NCBI GenBank assembly: GCA_028583685.1
Contig: JAMXIF010001164.1
Coordinates: 10,702,864-10,766,863 of the forward strand
DNA length: 64,000 bases
Direction: 5' to 3'
DNA from: Petaurus breviceps papuanus
Lineage: Eukaryota; Chordata; Mammalia; Diprotodontia; Petauridae
A program made the position numbers and the translations under genes. The notes beneath the pieces were generated by a model. It worked only from the letters and a program-made list of their open reading frames with translations. It did no database searches and had not been told where the DNA came from. Below, one piece after another: positions 45,646 through 59,484 of the stretch. The stretch's first letter is position 1. Every line of letters begins with the position of its first letter.

Positions 45646-46240
45646 GGAGGAGGTGGAGGAATGGAGAGAATTTAAAGCTAAAATTAAAAAAAAAAGGAAA
45701 AAAGAGCTATCTAAAGTAAAATGAGCTACTTCAGAATATAGTGAATTCCCCTTCACTAGAGGTCTACAATTGAAGGCTGGGTGAGCAATGGATAATTTTG
45801 AAGAGATAATTCCTAAACAGATATGAGTTGAGCTAGATAGTAGATAAGGTTCCTTTAATTTCAAGGTCCTGTGATTTTGTGAAGTCCTTGACTTTCTCAA
45901 AGCTATGTGTCTTTTGAGTGACTTAAAAATCTTTGGCACATTAATTTTCCCATTGTTAAAGGGAACTAAAGGTTGTCCCTGGGAAAGAACTTTGAAAGAC
46001 TCTCAAGTCAGTCAACAAATATTTGAGCATCTAATCTGGATAAGGTACTTTCAAGTATTTTTTATGATTTAAGGGCGAACTACACTAATTATCCTCAATG
46101 TTGTCTTGACTAAACTCTTGTTGATTTCTAAAGAAAGTGGTCTGTCCTTCACTCACATCCTTCAAGCAAGTGGCATGGATTAACTAATGTAAAAAGGGTG
46201 CTTTGGAAAAGTGACCTAAGCACATAGGCTGAAAAGCTGT
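45646..46240. other. No gene; unassigned
   Basis: No repeat recognised apart from an L2-like CAGTCAACAAATATTTGAGC near 46,010. The minus frame at 45610-45939 has no domain. Confidence 0.35.
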
Positions 46241-46440
46241 TTACTGCTTACAATGAAGATAAGAAGTACAGTGAAAAGTCCAAATAGGAAAGAGATATCT
46301 GGTAGACTATGAGACACTCCCAGTGGTCTTGTTTATATCTGACATTGTGCTCATTGCAACAAGCTCAAGAACATTGCAGAGAATACCAAATGGGAAAGCC
46401 TAGCACATAGCAGGCACTTAACAAAAGCCCATCTTTTTTT
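46241..46440 (+). repeat. Possible RTE-type LINE fragment
   Basis: One frame gives LFISDIVLIATSSRTLQRI, close to the RTE/BovB reverse-transcriptase motif 'LFADDIVLIA...ELQ'. The rest is too decayed. The end (about 46,400) has L2-like AGCACATAGCAGGCACTTAAC. Confidence 0.35.
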
Positions 46441-47862
46441 TTAATCACCATTAGTTTTCCTTTGATATTGTATGATTATGGTTCATTGAACACTCCAGTC
46501 TCTGAAGAACTGAAATGAATTATCATCCAAATGGTAACTGATAGAAGAGTGTATGGTAGGTATGGGGAGATTGCAGCATATTTGCTGTCGTTATGTAGGA
46601 AGAGTCATACAAAAACTCTCATTAGATAGATATATGTTTGAATGTATAAATGGGTTGATCCTGCAATTAGAATGAAAGAAAATAGATAAAACACTACCAC
46701 TGGTGTCCATGCTATTTCAGGAAAGACTCAGAACATTAGGTTTACCCTCTATGGGAGATTTGCAGATGGAAATGTACAAATCTAATGGGATGGATAGGCG
46801 TGGAAATGTTGGTCTATATCACTGGAGGGAGTATGCACGTTGATAAGATCACAGATCTATCTGTGCATTGCTGTATAATAAATCAGTAAAAACATATGAT
46901 TGTTGGTTAGTGGAATTATAGTCTTCACTTCATCTAAAATAGTCTGAGGCTTTTCTAAAGTGGAATTTTTATTGTTAAAAATTAAAAGAAGCAGTCTAAA
47001 TAAAGCAAACAAAAAATCTTAATACTATCTCATTACCATCCTAGAGAAGCACGAAACAATCTGAAATCTATTTTTTAAACGACATCTTTGCTTCCAGATC
47101 ATGTTAAGTAGATTTTTAAATGTGATTTTATAAAAATCAATCTCTTTGAATTGTTAAACTGAGTGGAATATTGCAATCTGAGAGTTTTGAAGCTTCTCCT
47201 TTATCCTACAACCATCTTGACTTGTCTCCAGGGATAGTCTTGGATCAGAGCAACTCACGATTGCTTACCACTATCTGTTCTCCATTGAGCTAGGGGCCTA
47301 AGTGTATTTTTAAGTCTGGTGTCAGATGGTCACACTTTCTCTTTTTGTGACCTGTCATTTGGTCCCAGACCTTTTGCACTCTAGAGACTGAAAAAACTCT
47401 TCCTAACATTTCTTTATTAGTTAGAATTCCTTTAAGAGTTTATAAATGAGCCCCTAAATATTTCATGTGCTCATCTGCTTATTTAATTATGTCTACATGC
47501 TAAAAAGGCTTCCTGGGTAGGCATGCATTTTGCAATGCCATTATATAAATGTTTAAACAGCTGTGCTTCAACACATCCTTGAGAAAAATCCAAGCTTTTG
47601 CAGAGGTAGAGAATGAAGAAATTGCAGAAAAATATGGAGATCATAAACAGATCTCATAGAATGAACCCGGTTTACCTTTTATTTATCATATTTCTTTAGG
47701 GATCATGATCATTTGAACTTGTAGGTCTAATACTCCTGCATCTACATATTTATGAATTTGGTCTGTACTTATTATAAGCAATCATCGTACATATGATGAA
47801 ACCTTGGCTATGGACTCTGGTCTGAAAAGCTAGGCTCTGCATGGGCATGATTTACAATATCA
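46441..47862. other. No gene; unassigned, possible conserved element at 47,430-47,640
   Basis: No repeat recognised with confidence. CTTATTTAATTATGTCTACATG near 47,477 and GCATGCATTTTGCAATGCC near 47,521 stand out as non-simple, motif-rich text. Confidence 0.3.
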
Positions 47863-48110
47863 GTTAATTAGTTGAAAACATTTATTATGCACCCATTTTG
47901 TGCTAGGCTTAGGGGATCAAAAGGAAAAAAAACTGAGACAGTCCTTGCCCTCAGAGAGCTTACATTTTATGTAGGTGACACAGGAGATAGAGAAATGGCC
48001 TTAGAGTCAAGGCCTGATTTCATATCCTTTCTTGGGCACTGACTAACTTGGTAAACCTGTGTCTGTCATTTAACCTCATTATCTTTCTGTCTCTACCTGT
48101 TCCTGTTCAG
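47863..48110. repeat. L2 3' end (minus) then MIR (plus)
   Basis: AACATTTATTATGCACCC and CCTCAGAGAGCTTACATTTT are antisense L2 (to about 47,985). CCTTAGAGTCAAGGCCTG and CTGTCATTTAACCTCATT are sense MIR. Confidence 0.6.
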
Positions 48111-48114
48111 ATTT

Positions 48115-48345
48115 CCTTATTTTGATTTGGGGATACAACCTTCTTCCCTGTCATTCATGTCCTTATCCTTGGATTAATTCTTGACTCTTCCCTCTACCTC
48201 ATCTCTTGTATTCAACTGAATTCTAAGTCCTGGCAATTTTACATGTCCAATATCTCTTATATTCTGAGGCCCATTTTGAACTCATAAAGATGAGTCTTTC
48301 TGCTTCCAAGCCTAGTGTCCTATCCACTCTACCACATACTTGCCC
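48115..48345. repeat. L2 ORF-end fragment (plus) and Mar-1 head (minus)
   Basis: TTCTTGACTCTTCCCTCTACC and CTAAGTCCTGGCAATTTTAC are sense L2. From 48,270, TTTTGAACTCATAAAGATGAG to CCTATCCACTCTACCAC is an antisense Mar-1 head. Confidence 0.55.
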
Positions 48346-50110
48346 AAGTGGAAATTAGAAACAACTTTTGTTATGACTTGAGTAGTAAAAGGGCGCCCAA
48401 AAGAACCATCCTAATGTAGAATAGACTGTCTGCCCTCTTAAGTATCAGGTTCCTACTCTTTAATGATCTTGAAGTGAAGGATTAGTGGTAATAGATCAGT
48501 GGTAGAGGGGATTCTTTAAGACATAAATCCTTTTCATATATGGATTGGACTAGCTGGCAAGTGAGGGCGCTTTTAACTCTAAGATGCTGTGTTTCTTCTG
48601 ACTCCAAGTCCAGCATTCTTTCTACTGTCTCCTATTGCTCCTAGATAAACTAGATCAGTTGCACAATCTCTAACTACATGGGCAATGGGAGTTGAGGATT
48701 TTGTGTTTCTCCTGTCTCTAGTGATCAAGGGTTACCATATGATGAACTTAATTAGAAAGTGAAATACTATAATACAGGTAAAGAAGGCTTAATGATGGAG
48801 GCTGAAATAGTTAAAAGGACAGTATGGGGATCAGTCCTGAACTCTTGGGATAAGACACCAAACTTGTGTTTTGCTTTGGATCTGATTTCATATTATATGC
48901 AGGTGCAGTAGGTGGCAATTTATATGCTGTGATTTGTTTGCTTTTCCAGATATTTTTTTCCCCATAGATCCATCATATAGTCATATGCTTGACTTTATAC
49001 TAATAGTCTTGAGAAAAAGTTTTGGGGGATATAAAGTGTCAGTAATTGATGAGGAAGGAAGAGCTAACTAGAATCTAGTGTTATCACCTTTTATGTGGAA
49101 ATTTCTACCTCTAGAGAGTGCTGGAGTAGACAACAAAGATGAAGAACATCATACCTAGAATGTGATTGAAATGTGCATGAATATCCTGAAATATGGAGAG
49201 GGAAACTTAACAATATCTCTCAGTCATCTCCCATTAACACAGAACCATCATTTTATTCAGATTGGTTAATTCTCATCTTGGAAAGCAGAAAGATCCTAGA
49301 CCTGAAAGGAGTTAACCCACAGGTTATTTAAATTTTACTTGAGTAAGGGAAACTTTCCAGTTATAGTCCTAGGATACCTGACTGAGAGAATGGGATGATG
49401 AACCTAGATGCTAAGCCTTGGCAGAAAAAACTAATTTAGATTCCTGAGTAGCTAAAGGGGATTAGCTTAAAGATTATGGCTGGGAGCAGGCACCTGAAGG
49501 GTGGAAGGGTAGAGAGCAGATTTTTATTTCACCCATGTTGCTTATTAGAGACCAAACTCCTGGGTTACATGTGTGATTCTGTACTGAAAACAGGAGTCAC
49601 CGGAATACCCAGAGCAGGTACAGTCAATTATTCTTCTCTGTGATGCATCATAATTGCAGATCCCCACTGCAACAAGGGGTGAACAAAAGGCAGAAAAGGA
49701 TGCAGTTTTGTTTATAAATTCTTTTTCATTGTGCTGATAGGCCTCCAGTGTAGGAGGAACTTAACTAAGGAAGGCTTAAAAAAATGGTCAGAGTGAGCTC
49801 CTGAGCGCTGATACCTTTGGAAGAGAAGTGGCAAAATGTTATCAGCTTCAGGAGAAGACAGATGAATATTCATTCCTAGCAAGCAGCACCAGTTGGCCTG
49901 ATAAATATGGCTACAGCTGTGGACACCACGCACATTTACCATGCTTAACCTACTGTAAATATCGCAAAGCATAATATTGGCCTTATACAACATTGATGTA
50001 CTATGGGGCATGTCAAGCTGAAAATCAACATATGCTTCTAGGGCAGCTGGCAGGAGTCAAACCTCATGTTAAATACATTTTATTACATAGCATTACCTAC
50101 TCCAGTGCCC
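48346..50110. other. No gene; unassigned, possible conserved element at 49,860-50,060
   Basis: A MIR-like scrap near 48,590. Around 49,900-49,985 the text (CTGATAAATATGGCTACAGC, CTGTAAATATCGCAAAGC) looks non-decayed. The 99-codon minus frame at 49712-50011 overlaps it without a domain. Confidence 0.3.
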
Positions 50111-50112
50111 AC

Positions 50113-50268
50113 ACTCTCTTCTTTTTCTCCCAAATCTCTTTCTTCTCACTTCTTTTCCCTCTATTCTTTCTAGTTCTGCTCTCCTTGGAGTCTCTTTCTT
50201 TCTCTCTTTTCACCTCTTTCCTCCTTCCTCTCCTCTCTTCCTCTTCTCCCTTCCCCCTCCCTCTGTCA
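50113..50268. repeat. Long polypyrimidine tract
   Basis: About 155 bp almost wholly C and T on the plus strand (CTTCTTTTTCTCCC to CCCTTCCCCCTCCC). It could adopt triplex (H-DNA) structure. The leucine/serine/phenylalanine-rich frame here is an artefact. Confidence 0.85.
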
Positions 50269-52000
50269 TAATCTCTTATAAAGGGAAAATTCCCTCCTTG
50301 GACCTCTGACTTGTCTTCCTCTTCCTGTGCATCTGATTCTTTTTCTTCTTGGCTCTGTTTAAGAGAAAAAAAATGGACAAGATGGCACTAAAACCCTTCT
50401 CTCTTTCTCCTCTCCAATCTCAAGCTTGAAACAGACTAGGCAGGAACATTATTCCTCAGCAGTTCCTCAGCTCCATTTCATGTGAAAGTATGGGACAGCT
50501 CCATGTAAATATTCTTGTTCTGTATAAGTGTACTTAATTCTACCTGGTTTCCCTTCTTTTTCTTAACTTTGAGTTTCTTTGTAATGTGACGCATGTTTAA
50601 TGAAAGACCCATTTCTACCTTTTGCATTTGTTCTTTTCAGACATTTAAAGAAGCTATTACTAAAAAACTGTGAGGCCAAACAAGGCTGTAGAATTAAGAT
50701 TTGCTTTTAACATGTATTTCTTGTTAGCAGATTGTGCCTTCTCAAACCCAACATTGATGTTTTATAGAACTGGAATCTGAGCAAGTTTTTTTTTTTCCTT
50801 TGAGAGGAAGTGTTGCCCGAGTAAACTCCATCTTGTCATCTATTAGAGACTCCTTTTATTTTCCTGCTTGAAATGGTTGTTAATTTATCTTGAATAGAAA
50901 AGAAATTAAATAGCATCCTTTTCTTAGAACAATTCAGGGTATCTCAATCAACGAAGTGCAAAATCCTTTTTTTTCCTACTCAATGGCATCCTATTTATTT
51001 TCACTCAGGATTTAATGCAAGTCTACATGCCCAATTTTACTTGTTGATAATTCACCGGGTGAACTCAAAGGTGTTCCCTCTCCCTAGTGATAAAAGCCTG
51101 AATTCTTAATGGAAATGCACATTTAATGGAAAAAAATATCAATCTACTGATTGTTTTAATCTTAAAGACTGACTTAAAGAGATAGCATGGCTGACCCACT
51201 CAGTATTACAGGACTTTGAGTTTGAAGGAGCCTCAGTGGCCATATAACTCCATGCATATCTCCTCAAAGAATACACATTACAACATACTCAGTAAGTGGT
51301 TTTGTAGTTTCTTTTGGATGTTATAGAAATCACAGAATGTCATATTGTAAGGGATTTTAGGTAGGCATATATACATATTATATAAATACATACATACATA
51401 TGTATGTATGTATGTATTATCTTTCAACATCACTAGCAAGTGAGGACAGAACTGCATGCTTTCTAGCCCCTCAGGCTCATTTCCTCCCAAACCCAGAAGC
51501 ATGGATTCTCTGCTTGGTTCTCATGCCTTTGATAGGTCAGGTTTCTTTTGCCTAATCTTGCTAGGGACCAGACTTTCATGTTACATTTTGCCATATTAAG
51601 TAAGAAATAAATGCTCTATCATTCATCCATCTACCCATCTGTCCATTTATCTTTAGTGAATAGAAACCAGGGGTGTGCTACAGCCAGTTCTAAAAGGCTT
51701 ATGAGAGCTGATCCTTAGTGTGAGCATTTACACATTAAAAATCAGAAACCACCACAAATCACTTGATTTATGGTTTTATTGAATTTTAGTCTTGCAAAAA
51801 GTGTTAATGCAGATTAAACTTAAAAGTGTGCATATGTATGTGTGTTTTTGTGTGCATGTGTGCATACATTCCCCCCTTCTCCCTACAGAGCCCAATTGTT
51901 AAACATTTACCACTTCCTACCTGTACTGCTCTCTAAACATTGCTTGAACTCAGCAGTTCAGTAGAAGGCTGGGGGAATGAAATAATCAGCAGATTGGAGC
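50269..52000. other. No gene; unassigned
   Basis: Unique-looking sequence with CATA/TATG palindromic repeats at 51,380-51,418 and a TG-rich tract at 51,820-51,880. No ORF with support. Confidence 0.4.
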
Positions 52001-52004
52001 TCAG

Positions 52005-52260
52005 GTACTTATAGGCTAGTAATAGTAACCATAATAGGAATTTATATAGCACTTTTCATTTTACAAAGTGATTTATATCCATTAATTCATTTGAGTCTCA
52101 TAACACCCCTAGCAGTAACCCATTACTTCTCAAGACAGGCCATTCCACTTATGGACAGCTTATTGGTAGGAAATGTTTGTAACATTAAGCTAAAATATGT
52201 TCTCTTACAACTCCCAAGTATGGCAAAAATGCTTAATTTAGTGACTGTCTAAAGAAAAGT
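52005..52260 (-). repeat. MIR then CR1/L3 fragment
   Basis: ATTTATATAGCACTTTTCATT and GAGTCTCATAACACCCC are antisense MIR. GGCCATTCCACTTATGGACAG onward resembles the antisense CR1 3' end. Confidence 0.5.
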
Positions 52261-52289
52261 CTTATAACTATCTTTATTTTTCTTCTTTT

Positions 52290-52505
52290 TTGGAAAAATT
52301 ATCTATTTTTAGTTTTCAGCATTCACTTCCAAAATATTTTGAGTTCCAAATTTTCTCCTTATCTCTCCTCTCCCTCTATCCCAAGATGACATGTAATTTG
52401 ATATAGGCTCTACATATACATTTATATTAAACCTATTTTCACATTAGTCATGTTGTAAAGAAGAATTAGAACCAATGGGAGAAACCATGAGAAAGAAGAA
52501 ATGTG
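52290..52505 (-). repeat. L1/HAL1 3' UTR fragment
   Basis: TTTTTAGTTTTCAGCATTCAC, TATTTTGAGTTCCAAATTTTC and GATATAGGCTCTACATATAC match the 3' ends of the HAL1 copies at 12.3 and 18.4 kb. Confidence 0.75.
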
Positions 52506-52539
52506 ATTGCCACATCCTTTCAAGGATTTTTTTCTCTTT

Positions 52540-53095
52540 CTTTGTATCCTCAGCACTTAGCATAGTGCCTGACACATGATGAGATGCAGGCTCTGGGAAC
52601 CCCCTTGAACTCTGATTGAATCATCCCATTTGATGAGGCATTTGCATGAGGCCATAAGCCTTTCATTGTGGCTCTGTCCAAACTTTTGTTACTAGCTTGG
52701 CCCTCCATTGTCCAACTATTTCCCACCCTTGAGCCTATCAAAATATCTATACCCAAATCAACTGTTACCTGACTTCATTGACTCCTCCAGAAGACCCTCC
52801 CCAAACTCCTCCCCTAAACTACCCCTAGATTCCTCCCACAACCTTTCTGTATATAAGACCCCATCTTGTCCCCATGTGGTGTGAGAGCACAATAGAATTT
52901 TCTAGCACAGACTTACTCTGTGTCCAATACAAGTGAACTTTTAATAAACTTTGCTTTTCTTTGGCTGAGAGAAGATTTGAGTCAAAATCATTTGGCAGGA
53001 CCTGGCATGTTGGTATTTTGGGGTCTCAAGCACCCCTAACCCTATATGATGATCCTCTTCAGTGAGTACTTACTAGCTGCCTATTGACTGATGGA
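52540..53095 (+). repeat. L2 LINE 3' end split by a solo LTR
   Basis: CCTCAGCACTTAGCATAGTG before the LTR and CTGCCTATTGACTGATGG after it are the two halves of one L2 tail. Confidence 0.6.
52578..53062 (+). mobile_element. Solo LTR of an endogenous retrovirus
   Basis: About 485 bp in sense orientation with LTR order: U3, a TATA box TATATAAGACCCC (from 52,850), an R region (GTGAGAGCACAATAG), a polyadenylation signal AATAAA (52,943-52,948) followed by CTTTGCTTTTCTTTGG, then U5 to about 53,060. No internal region adjoins it, so it is a solo LTR left by recombination between the two LTRs. Exact edges and the 4-6 bp target duplication are not clear. Younger than the L2 it splits. Class I-like in layout; family not named. 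Confidence 0.7.
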
Positions 53096-55245
<2,150 letters not shown>

Positions 55246-55995
55246 ATTCCCTTTCTCATGTATGTGCTATTAACAAATATAGGTTAGTAAAAACTGTAAC
55301 TAAGTATTATGCTAGATACCCTAGTGAAAAATGACCACTTCCCAGGGAAAACCCAGATAGCAGTATACAGATTCTTAGTACAATAGTGGGTAAGGAGAAT
55401 GGACTAGGAATGATATGTGCCTCTTCCCCTTGCCTAGTCAAACAGTACAGCATCTAAGAGCTTTGTTATATCAGGAAATTAGACCAGGATAGGCAAACAG
55501 CACCTGTGCTACAAAAGGTGAAAGTCCTATGAGGATCATATCTTCTGGAAAAATGTGGATAGGAAGGAATGTTAGCATCATTCCAAAAAATGAAGTTAAT
55601 TCAATCTGACACACATTCAGCCCCAAAGTGAGCTGAATAGAATCTCTTGCTTTACAATTTATGAACCCATCTGGTATAAGGGATTTTAAAATTTTAATTC
55701 AATGAGCATTGAGTGCATATCTGCAATGCTCAATGTATGTGCTAGGTTCTATAGGATACTCAAAGATGAAGAAGACATAGTCCTTATCCTCAAAAAACAA
55801 ACAAACAAACAAAAAAGAACAAGACAAAACCCTTACAATCTTGCAATCAGGACAAAGGTACATATCCAAACAATAAAACACAAACCATGCTATGATAAAT
55901 GACATAAGAATATTTGGGTACTTTAGAGGAGGGAGAAGTTGCAGTCGGTTGTGGTAATCAGGAAATGCATTAGGAAAGGGGTGGAATTGAAAATG
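55246..55995. other. No gene; unassigned, with (AAAC)n
   Basis: CAAACAAACAAACAAAAAAG near 55,798. Otherwise no repeat or ORF of merit. Confidence 0.4.
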
Positions 55996-56002
55996 GGTTT
56001 AG

Positions 56003-56660
56003 AGGAAGGGGCAATATGATATAGTGGCCAGGTCAGAGGACCTGGCTTCAAATGCTACATGTGTTACTATTACTTCTATGATCATATGTAAACTCTTCTC
56101 TTTGACAATTAAATGTCTACATAACTTCACTCCAAATTACCTTCTCAATCTTCTTACATATTACTTCCCTTCATGTCTAGTCAAGGTACCATTCTCATTG
56201 CTCCTGATACATCTTGCTCCCTCTTCTACCTACATGCCTTTGCACTGACTACTGTTGATGCTTGTAGTGCTGTGCATCTTCAACTCTGTGTTTCAGAATC
56301 TCTTGTTTCTTCCAAGGCTCAGCTCAATTACCCAATAAGCTCTTCCACAATTCCTCTAGTTGATAATGCATTCCCTTAAAATCAACTTGTATCTATTTGG
56401 TACCAACCAATCTATGAATGCACAAGTTGTCTCCCATGACTAGACTGCAAACTCCTTGAGGGCAAGGACTGTTTTCACTTTTGTCTTTGTATCTTCAGCA
56501 CTTAGTATAGTGCCTGGCACATGGCTGGCAATTAAAAATATTTACTGATTTATTGCTTGATTAACCTTGGGCGAGCCCATTAACCTCTCTGTTTTTCAGT
56601 TTCCTAATCTGTAAGAACAGATTAATCTCAATGATTTCTAAGGTGATTCTAGCTTCAAAC
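56003..56660 (+). repeat. MIR/THER SINE split by L2
   Basis: GGGGCAATATGATATAGTGG and GACCTGGCTTCAAATGCTAC (to about 56,092), then after the L2 CCTTGGGCGAGCCCATTAACC and GTTTCCTAATCTGTAAGAAC (56,563 onward). Confidence 0.6.
56093..56562 (+). repeat. L2 LINE 3' end inside a MIR
   Basis: ACATGCCTTTGCACTGACTAC, CAAGGCTCAGCTCAATTACC, AAACTCCTTGAGGGCAAGG, TTAGTATAGTGCCTGGCAC. Confidence 0.8.
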
Positions 56661-56669
56661 CTTTAATTT

Positions 56670-56905
56670 CAGCAAGCAGTGTGTAGGGAAGTAGATGAAG
56701 GATACTTGACAGGTGGAGTAAGGAGGGTATGGGGCATATTCAAATAACAAAGGGTACTTTGTTTGGCTAGAACTGTGGGGGCAGATAAGGGGAAAATGAG
56801 TTGGGCACAAACTGTGGCAAACTTTACATGCCAGAGAAGTTTAATTAGACAATGGGAAACCATTGAAGGATTTTGACAAGAAAAATAACATGATCACAGT
56901 CATGC
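56670..56905 (-). repeat. L2 LINE fragment
   Basis: TTACATGCCAGAGAAGTTTAA, GACAATGGGAAACCATTGAAG and AATAACATGATCAC follow antisense L2. Confidence 0.6.
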
Positions 56906-56929
56906 TTATCTAAGATAAATTAGAATCTT

Positions 56930-57025
56930 TGGGTTGTAAAAAATTGGAACTGGGACTCCAATTTTCTCATCCTACAGATGAGAAAACTGAGGTCCAGGGA
57001 GATTTATAGAATTTGCAGACTTTTA
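56930..57025 (-). repeat. MIR/THER fragment
   Basis: CTCATCCTACAGATGAGAAA and ACTGAGGTCCAGGGAG. Confidence 0.5.
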
Positions 57026-57264
57026 AAAATGCTTTCTGTTGTGAAGAAGGAGTACTTCCAAATAACAGAAGTATAAGTAGAGGAGCTGGTCTTTGAAAGT
57101 TCAGGACCTAAACACAGAAAAGGAGGCAATAACATGGTATTAAACTAACTTTTCCAATTAGACTAGGGTCTGTAATTCTTCTATAAAGATGGAATGAGTT
57201 CCTTGAGTAAATTAGAGTGCAGTGCCATGAGTCAATGATTGACCATGTCCAAATATGGTCTTTA

Positions 57265-57412
57265 TAAGATTGGATTTCTGACTTTGGTGCTTACTAGTAT
57301 GACCTTAGACAAGTCACTTAATCTCTGTGTGCCTCAGTTTTACTTGGCTGTAAAATGAGTGTGTTGACATAGATGATCTTTAGTTTCCCTTCTAGTTTTA
57401 ATTGATACTCTC
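57265..57412 (+). repeat. MIR/THER fragment
   Basis: GACCTTAGACAAGTCACTTAA, GTGTGCCTCAGTTTTACTTGG, CCCTTCTAGTTTTAATTG. Confidence 0.65.
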
Positions 57413-57454
57413 AAGTAAAGTTTTCAAGATTTCAATTTATCAGAAAACTACCTT

Positions 57455-57740
57455 AAGAGGTAGCTCTAAAGGATAGAGTGCTAGACCTGGAGTCAGGTAC
57501 ATCTGAGTTCAAATTTTGCCTCAGACACTTTAGCTTGTGTGATCCCAGGCAAGTCACTTAATCTCTGTCACAGTGGGGAATTAATAATAGCATCTACCTC
57601 CCAGGGTTGTTGTGAGAATATAATATTTATTATGAGAATTATATTTTGAGAATTATGAGAATATAATATTTATAAAGTGCTCCACAAACCTTAAAACATT
57701 ATGTAAATGATAATTATTGATAATAATAACTCTTATTATC
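57455..57740 (+). repeat. Marsupial MIR-like SINE with internal duplication
   Basis: GGATAGAGTGCTAGACCTGG, GGCAAGTCACTTAATCTCTG, ATAATAGCATCTACCTCCC. Near 57,612-57,680 the unit GAGAATATAATATTTAT occurs twice around TATATTTTGAGAATTA, a small local duplication. Confidence 0.75.
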
Positions 57741-58339
57741 CTATTTAGAGGAGACATTTCCTTGAGCTTGTCCAATTCCAAGGATGCACCCTATTTGGTG
57801 CCTGTGGCCTCCTACACACCATATATATATTATAGTAATTAGATAGATGGTGTTTTACCTGTTTCACATCTGAAAAGTAGATTAGAAACTGAAAGTAAGC
57901 CTGATAAAGACTCCCCTATCAGGAATTCACTTCCTTTTAGATAAAGGTCTCTTCTTGGAGGACAGATATATAGTTTTCCTCTAAGGATAGATACTCTGAT
58001 TTGAAAGTGCTGTGACATTCTATTGATGAAGAAAGGTGAGTTCTGTGGGTCATTGTTGTTGCTGTAGTAGGTAGAAGAAAGAAGACTTGTTGTGAGTCAC
58101 TGATGAGGATCATCAAGAGTTAAAAGATGGAACAGGAGGGAAGAATATGGTAACAATTTATAGGACCTACCCTCAAACAAGGTAACGTTTCACTTCTTTT
58201 ATCCCAGTGCTCAGTTTCATTCCAAGGCTGCTGGGACCATAAATATTGGGAGAAGAAAGTACATTTGCAGTTATGAGACCAAGTAAATAAATGTCCCACT
58301 AAGAACCTGTTGTCTTTGAAATTGAACAAATTGAATTTC
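57741..58339. other. No gene; unassigned
   Basis: No repeat family or ORF recognised. Confidence 0.4.
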
Positions 58340-58465
58340 TTTCAAATAAATTCAACAAACCTTAATTGTTTATTGTATGTAAGGGTCTATGCTTGGCTCT
58401 GCATTTGAGATACAAAAATGAAAAACCATATAGCCCCTGCCCTCAAAGAGTTTACTAATCTAACA
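58340..58465 (-). repeat. L2 LINE 3' end
   Basis: TTCAACAAACCTTAATTGTT, GCTTGGCTCTGCATTTGAG, CCCTCAAAGAGTTTACTAATC. Confidence 0.7.
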
Positions 58466-59190
58466 GTTTCTTTAAACAAACAAATCCTTTGCCTATCCTC
58501 TACTGCTTGGTCTTGATTAGTGATGATAAATTCCATGAAATCATTGTGTTATGAATTTTACTGGGGCCATATTGGGGCTGAAACCAATCACCATATTTTA
58601 CACAAATATAACTTTGAATAGTGAGAATTTGAACACATGAGATCACCTTGAGGGATTCATTATTCAAACTAACCAAGACCTGGAGGAGCCTTAGAAACAA
58701 CCTGAGGGGAGCAGGTGGGGCATTGGGATGCAGATTATGAAAGGCCAAAACAAAGCACATTTACAACATGCCCAATATTGAGACCTATTGAGTTCACAAG
58801 ACTTTCAGTGTACTCCCTTATTCCTTGTGGTTGAAGGTCTAATTTCCATTAATCATTGAGTAGTCTTATAACAATGCATGATGCATTTCATTTTATCTTT
58901 TGGTCTTTCTTCACCTATGATGTGGGAGTGTAAAGTTCATCTAATAGGGATCTTGAAATCAATAGCTCTATAATTAGATTTGTGGAATTTTGGAGCTCCT
59001 TCCCTTCATGTGAATGTCTAAAATTTCTGTTATCTTCTTGACCCAGGAAGCTTTTTCTTGTGTCTAAAAAAAATCCTACTACCAATTCAAATGTAGTGCA
59101 TGATGTCAATAGAAGTGGTGGGTGGGCGGAGAGTGAGACAATTTCATTGTCAGAAAGAAATCCAAACCTTTTTATGTTTGAAAAGAGTAG
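58466..59190. other. No gene; unassigned
   Basis: Nothing recognised. Frames of 64-86 codons on the minus strand have no domain. Confidence 0.4.
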
Positions 59191-59194
59191 CAGC

Positions 59195-59415
59195 GTATTG
59201 TTCGAAGGGTACTGATTTTGGAAGCAGGACTGCTGGATTCAAAGTCAGCCTCTGACGTTTACTAGCTTGTGTGACCTTGAGTGAGTCATTTAAACTGCTT
59301 CAGCCTCAGTTTTCTCTTCAAAGATCAATATAATAATACTTTTACTTCTTACCTCATAGGGTTGTTATGAGGAAAGTTCTATGAAAGCCTTAAAGTTCTT
59401 TATAATTTTGATGGG
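59195..59415 (+). repeat. MIR CORE-SINE
   Basis: ACTGCTGGATTCAAAGTCAG, TACTAGCTTGTGTGACCTTG, CCTCATAGGGTTGTTATGAG. Confidence 0.75.
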
Positions 59416-59484
59416 ATTAGACTTATGATTTGATGGTCTCCCAAAAAGGAATGCCATTTACTAATGCAACTCACTATCTTTGCA

